A stretch of DNA of 9,113 nt, from contig JAVEYH010000130.1 of assembly GCA_034003585.1 (NCBI GenBank), positions 1 to 9,113 on the forward strand, in the 5' to 3' direction. The position numbers and the translations under genes were made by a program. The notes under the pieces were generated by a model. It made no database searches. It was not told where the DNA came from and was given only the letters and a program-made list of their open reading frames with translations. The DNA comes from JAPXSY01 sp034003585 (lineage in GTDB: Bacteria; Verrucomicrobiota; Kiritimatiellia; RFP12; UBA1067). Of this stretch, positions 7,587-9,113 are shown piece by piece (positions within the stretch are counted from its first letter, which is position 1; each line of letters starts with the position of its first letter).

Positions 7587-8999
7587 ATGAGTAACGTCTT
7601 TTCCCATCTCTCCTGCGCCGCCCTCACCGATCAGGGACGCAAGCGCAAGAACAACGAGGACGCGTACGCGGCTTTCCCGGAAAGCGGCGTGTTCTGCGTG
7701 GCGGACGGCATGGGCGGGGCCGAGGACGGCGAGGTGGCTTCCCAGGCGGTGGTCGAAGGGCTCGCCTCACGGTTGGGAGAGCTGGCCGCCCAGGGGTGTC
7801 CTATCGAGGGACGCTCCGTGCAGGCGCGGATCGCCCGCACGCTGAATGAGGTCTCCTCGTGGATCTACGCGCGGTCGGAAGAGCGGGGGACCCGGGGCAC
7901 GGGAACGACGTTTGTGGGCGTCTGTTTCGACCCGGCCCATCCGGAAACCGCCACGGCCCTGCATGCGGGGGACAGCCGGCTGTACCTGTTGCGCAAGCGG
8001 CTGTTCACCCAAATCACGCGGGACCACTCCGCCGCCGCGCTGGCCGGGGTCAAGGATGAGAAGGATCTGAACCCGATGTTCCGCGGTATCGTGATGCGTG
8101 CCGTGGGCGTCAACGAGACGGTGGAGGTGGAACGCACGCCCTTCGGCATCGCGGAGGGCGATCAGATCCTGTTGTGCAGCGACGGGTTGACGCGCATGGT
8201 GGGGGACAAGGAGATCAACAAAATTCTCCGCAAGGCCAAGACGCCGGAGGCGGCGGCGCGTGAACTGGTTGACCGCGCCAACCGGAACGGGGGCGTGGAC
8301 AATGTGACGGTGATCGTGATCCGCGTGGGTGCGTTGCCGCCCGCCGCGGCGTGCCTGACTCTCGCGCCGGAAGGGGAACGGTCGGCTCAGGAGACACAGG
8401 ACGAACGGGTGACGCGGGATGCCACCCCCGCGGAGGAGGATACCGGAGCCACACGGAATTTTGCGCAAGGCGCCGCCACCCCGTCTACGCCGGGGTCCGG
8501 CGATTTGTTGCCGTTCGAACTCGTTACCCCCACGCCCACCCCGACACCCGATGCGAGAACGCCGGAAACCGTGCCGGAGAAGAAAGAGGCGCCAGGCCCG
8601 GTCAAGCCGAAAAAGAAAAGGAGGCGTTTCGCGTTTATGGCGGCGGGAGCGGTGCTGCTGCTCGTTAGCGGAGGATTGTGGCTGGGGCGGCGGGATGCGG
8701 GTGTCGATCCGTTGGCTTCGGATGTCCCGGAGAGAAAACCGGCGCGCGGGAGTGATGCCGTTGAAGATCATGCGGTGAGGAACGAAGCGGCGCGCAAAGT
8801 TGTGGAGGCCGAAAGGACGGCGACGCGCGAAGCGGAAGAAGCGCGGCGGACGGAGGAGAGACGAAGGGCGGGGGAGGCGGCCAGAGTGGCGGCGGCGGCC
8901 GAGGCGGCGCGCGAAGCGGAAGAGGCGCGGCGGACGGAGGAGAGACGCAAGGCTGAGGAGGCGGCCAGAGTGGCGGCGGCGGCCGAGGCGGCGCGCTAA
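7587..8999 (+). CDS. Membrane-anchored PPM/PP2C-type serine/threonine protein phosphatase
   Basis: The 470-residue product should remove phosphate from Ser/Thr-phosphorylated proteins using two or more Mn/Mg ions. Residues about 10-248 are a complete bacterial PP2C domain: KRKNNEDA (19-26), VADGMGGAEDGEVAS (38-52), GTGTT (104-108), HAGDSRLYLLR (126-136), TRDHS (144-148), LLCSDGLT (195-202) and DNVTVIVI (238-245). The expected metal-ligand aspartates D25, D40, D199 and D238 are present. A Pro/Thr linker with TPTPTPTPD (314-322) leads to a basic patch KPKKKRRR (340-347) and one membrane helix (about 348-366), which implies a cytoplasmic catalytic domain and an exported tail. Residues about 399-470 are an Ala/Glu/Arg-rich helix with 28-residue repeats resembling TolA-type stalks. 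The layout recalls PstP/Stp phosphatases that oppose PknB-like kinases, but no kinase gene is visible. The TAA stop is a single-base change within a repeat, so the original protein may have been longer. Confidence 0.93.
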   Translation: MSNVFSHLSCAALTDQGRKRKNNEDAYAAFPESGVFCVADGMGGAEDGEVASQAVVEGLASRLGELAAQGCPIEGRSVQARIARTLNEVSSWIYARSEERGTRGTGTTFVGVCFDPAHPETATALHAGDSRLYLLRKRLFTQITRDHSAAALAGVKDEKDLNPMFRGIVMRAVGVNETVEVERTPFGIAEGDQILLCSDGLTRMVGDKEINKILRKAKTPEAAARELVDRANRNGGVDNVTVIVIRVGALPPAAACLTLAPEGERSAQETQDERVTRDATPAEEDTGATRNFAQGAATPSTPGSGDLLPFELVTPTPTPTPDARTPETVPEKKEAPGPVKPKKKRRRFAFMAAGAVLLLVSGGLWLGRRDAGVDPLASDVPERKPARGSDAVEDHAVRNEAARKVVEAERTATREAEEARRTEERRRAGEAARVAAAAEAAREAEEARRTEERRKAEEAARVAAAAEAAR

Positions 9000-9110
9000 G
9001 CGGAAGAGGCGCGGCGGACTGAGGAGAGACGCACGGCTGAGGAGGCTGCCAGAGTGGCGGCGGCGGCCGAGGCGGCGCGCACGGCGGCTGAGGCGCGGCG
9101 GTCGGAGGAG
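8829..9110 (+). repeat. 84-base tandem repeat encoding a 28-residue (four-heptad) helix unit
   Basis: The units are 8829-8912, 8913-8996 and 8997-9080, plus a partial fourth at 9081-9110. Units 1 and 2 differ at five bases and units 2 and 3 at four, and all are in phase with the phosphatase frame. The unit encodes EAEEARRTEERR followed by about 16 Ala-rich residues. Its length is exactly four heptads, so copies can be gained or lost without breaking a coiled coil. Confidence 0.95.
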
Positions 9111-9113
9111 TGA
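8997..9113 (+). pseudogene. In-frame continuation of the phosphatase tail beyond a TAA stop
   Basis: The first codon of repeat unit 3 is TAA, whereas units 1 and 2 have GAA. After it the same frame stays open for 37 codons (AEEARRTEERRTAEEAARVA and onward to AEARRSEE), ending in TGA at 9111-9113. Reading the TAA as Glu would give a 508-residue protein. The final TGA aligns with the AGA codon at position 11 of the other units. The remnant could be a recently cut-off tail, a sequencing or assembly error, or the untranslated end of a still functional gene, since the catalytic domain is unaffected. Confidence 0.6.

Noticed and set aside
3020..7627. A 1,535-codon open frame on the - strand opposite the giant gene
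   Set aside because: It is antisense to a well-supported repeat protein, its translation is Arg/His/Val/Asp-rich with no recognisable domain, and it runs through the terminator and the phosphatase start. In GC-rich repetitive genes the opposite strand lacks stops because of codon bias.
7767..8771. A 334-codon open frame antisense to the phosphatase gene
   Set aside because: The + strand frame carries every PP2C motif, while the antisense translation is Arg/Pro-rich low complexity.
8997..8999. TAA as a reassigned sense codon
   Set aside because: The giant gene uses TGA as stop and no other in-frame TAA occurs within the open frames. A single mutated repeat codon or a sequencing error is far simpler.
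8829..9113. CRISPR-like array
   Set aside because: The 84-base units are contiguous with no spacers and are in coding phase, so they are a protein tandem repeat.

Overview
This is a GC-rich window of about 9.1 kb from a bacterial genome or metagenome contig. Both recognisable genes lie on the + strand. The combination of a giant cysteine-free repeat protein, thrombospondin-3-like DNDGD loops and a membrane-anchored PP2C phosphatase would fit a Gram-negative of the PVC type (Verrucomicrobiota, Kiritimatiellota or Lentisphaerota) or a similar large-genome environmental lineage. That placement is a low-confidence guess from protein style, because no taxonomic marker gene is present.

Positions 2-7483 hold the 3' part of a giant gene whose start lies upstream. 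The visible 2,493 residues are mostly an array of nine related modules, spaced about 620-940 bases apart. They look like a beta-solenoid surface or secreted protein of the filamentous-haemagglutinin/adhesin style. Some modules carry an extra 20-residue excursion, and three carry Asp-rich calcium-binding-like loops, each inserted at a different turn. After the array come a non-repetitive C-terminal domain (about 6890-7384) and a charged Lys/Glu tail.

Positions 7484-7586 are a 103-base gap with a strong intrinsic terminator and the ribosome binding site of the next gene. I see no convincing promoter there.

Positions 7587-8999 encode a PPM/PP2C-type Ser/Thr protein phosphatase with an intact catalytic domain, a Pro/Thr-rich linker, a basic patch, one membrane segment and an Ala/Glu/Arg-rich helical tail. 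The tail is built from an 84-base tandem repeat (28 residues, four heptads). At the first codon of the third repeat copy GAA has become TAA, ending the protein. The frame then stays open for 37 more repeat-derived codons to a TGA at the last three bases of the window.

The terminator suggests the two genes are not one operon. A functional link between the surface protein and the phosphatase is not shown by the sequence. Both window edges fall inside repeats, so the true ends of both genes may be affected by assembly.
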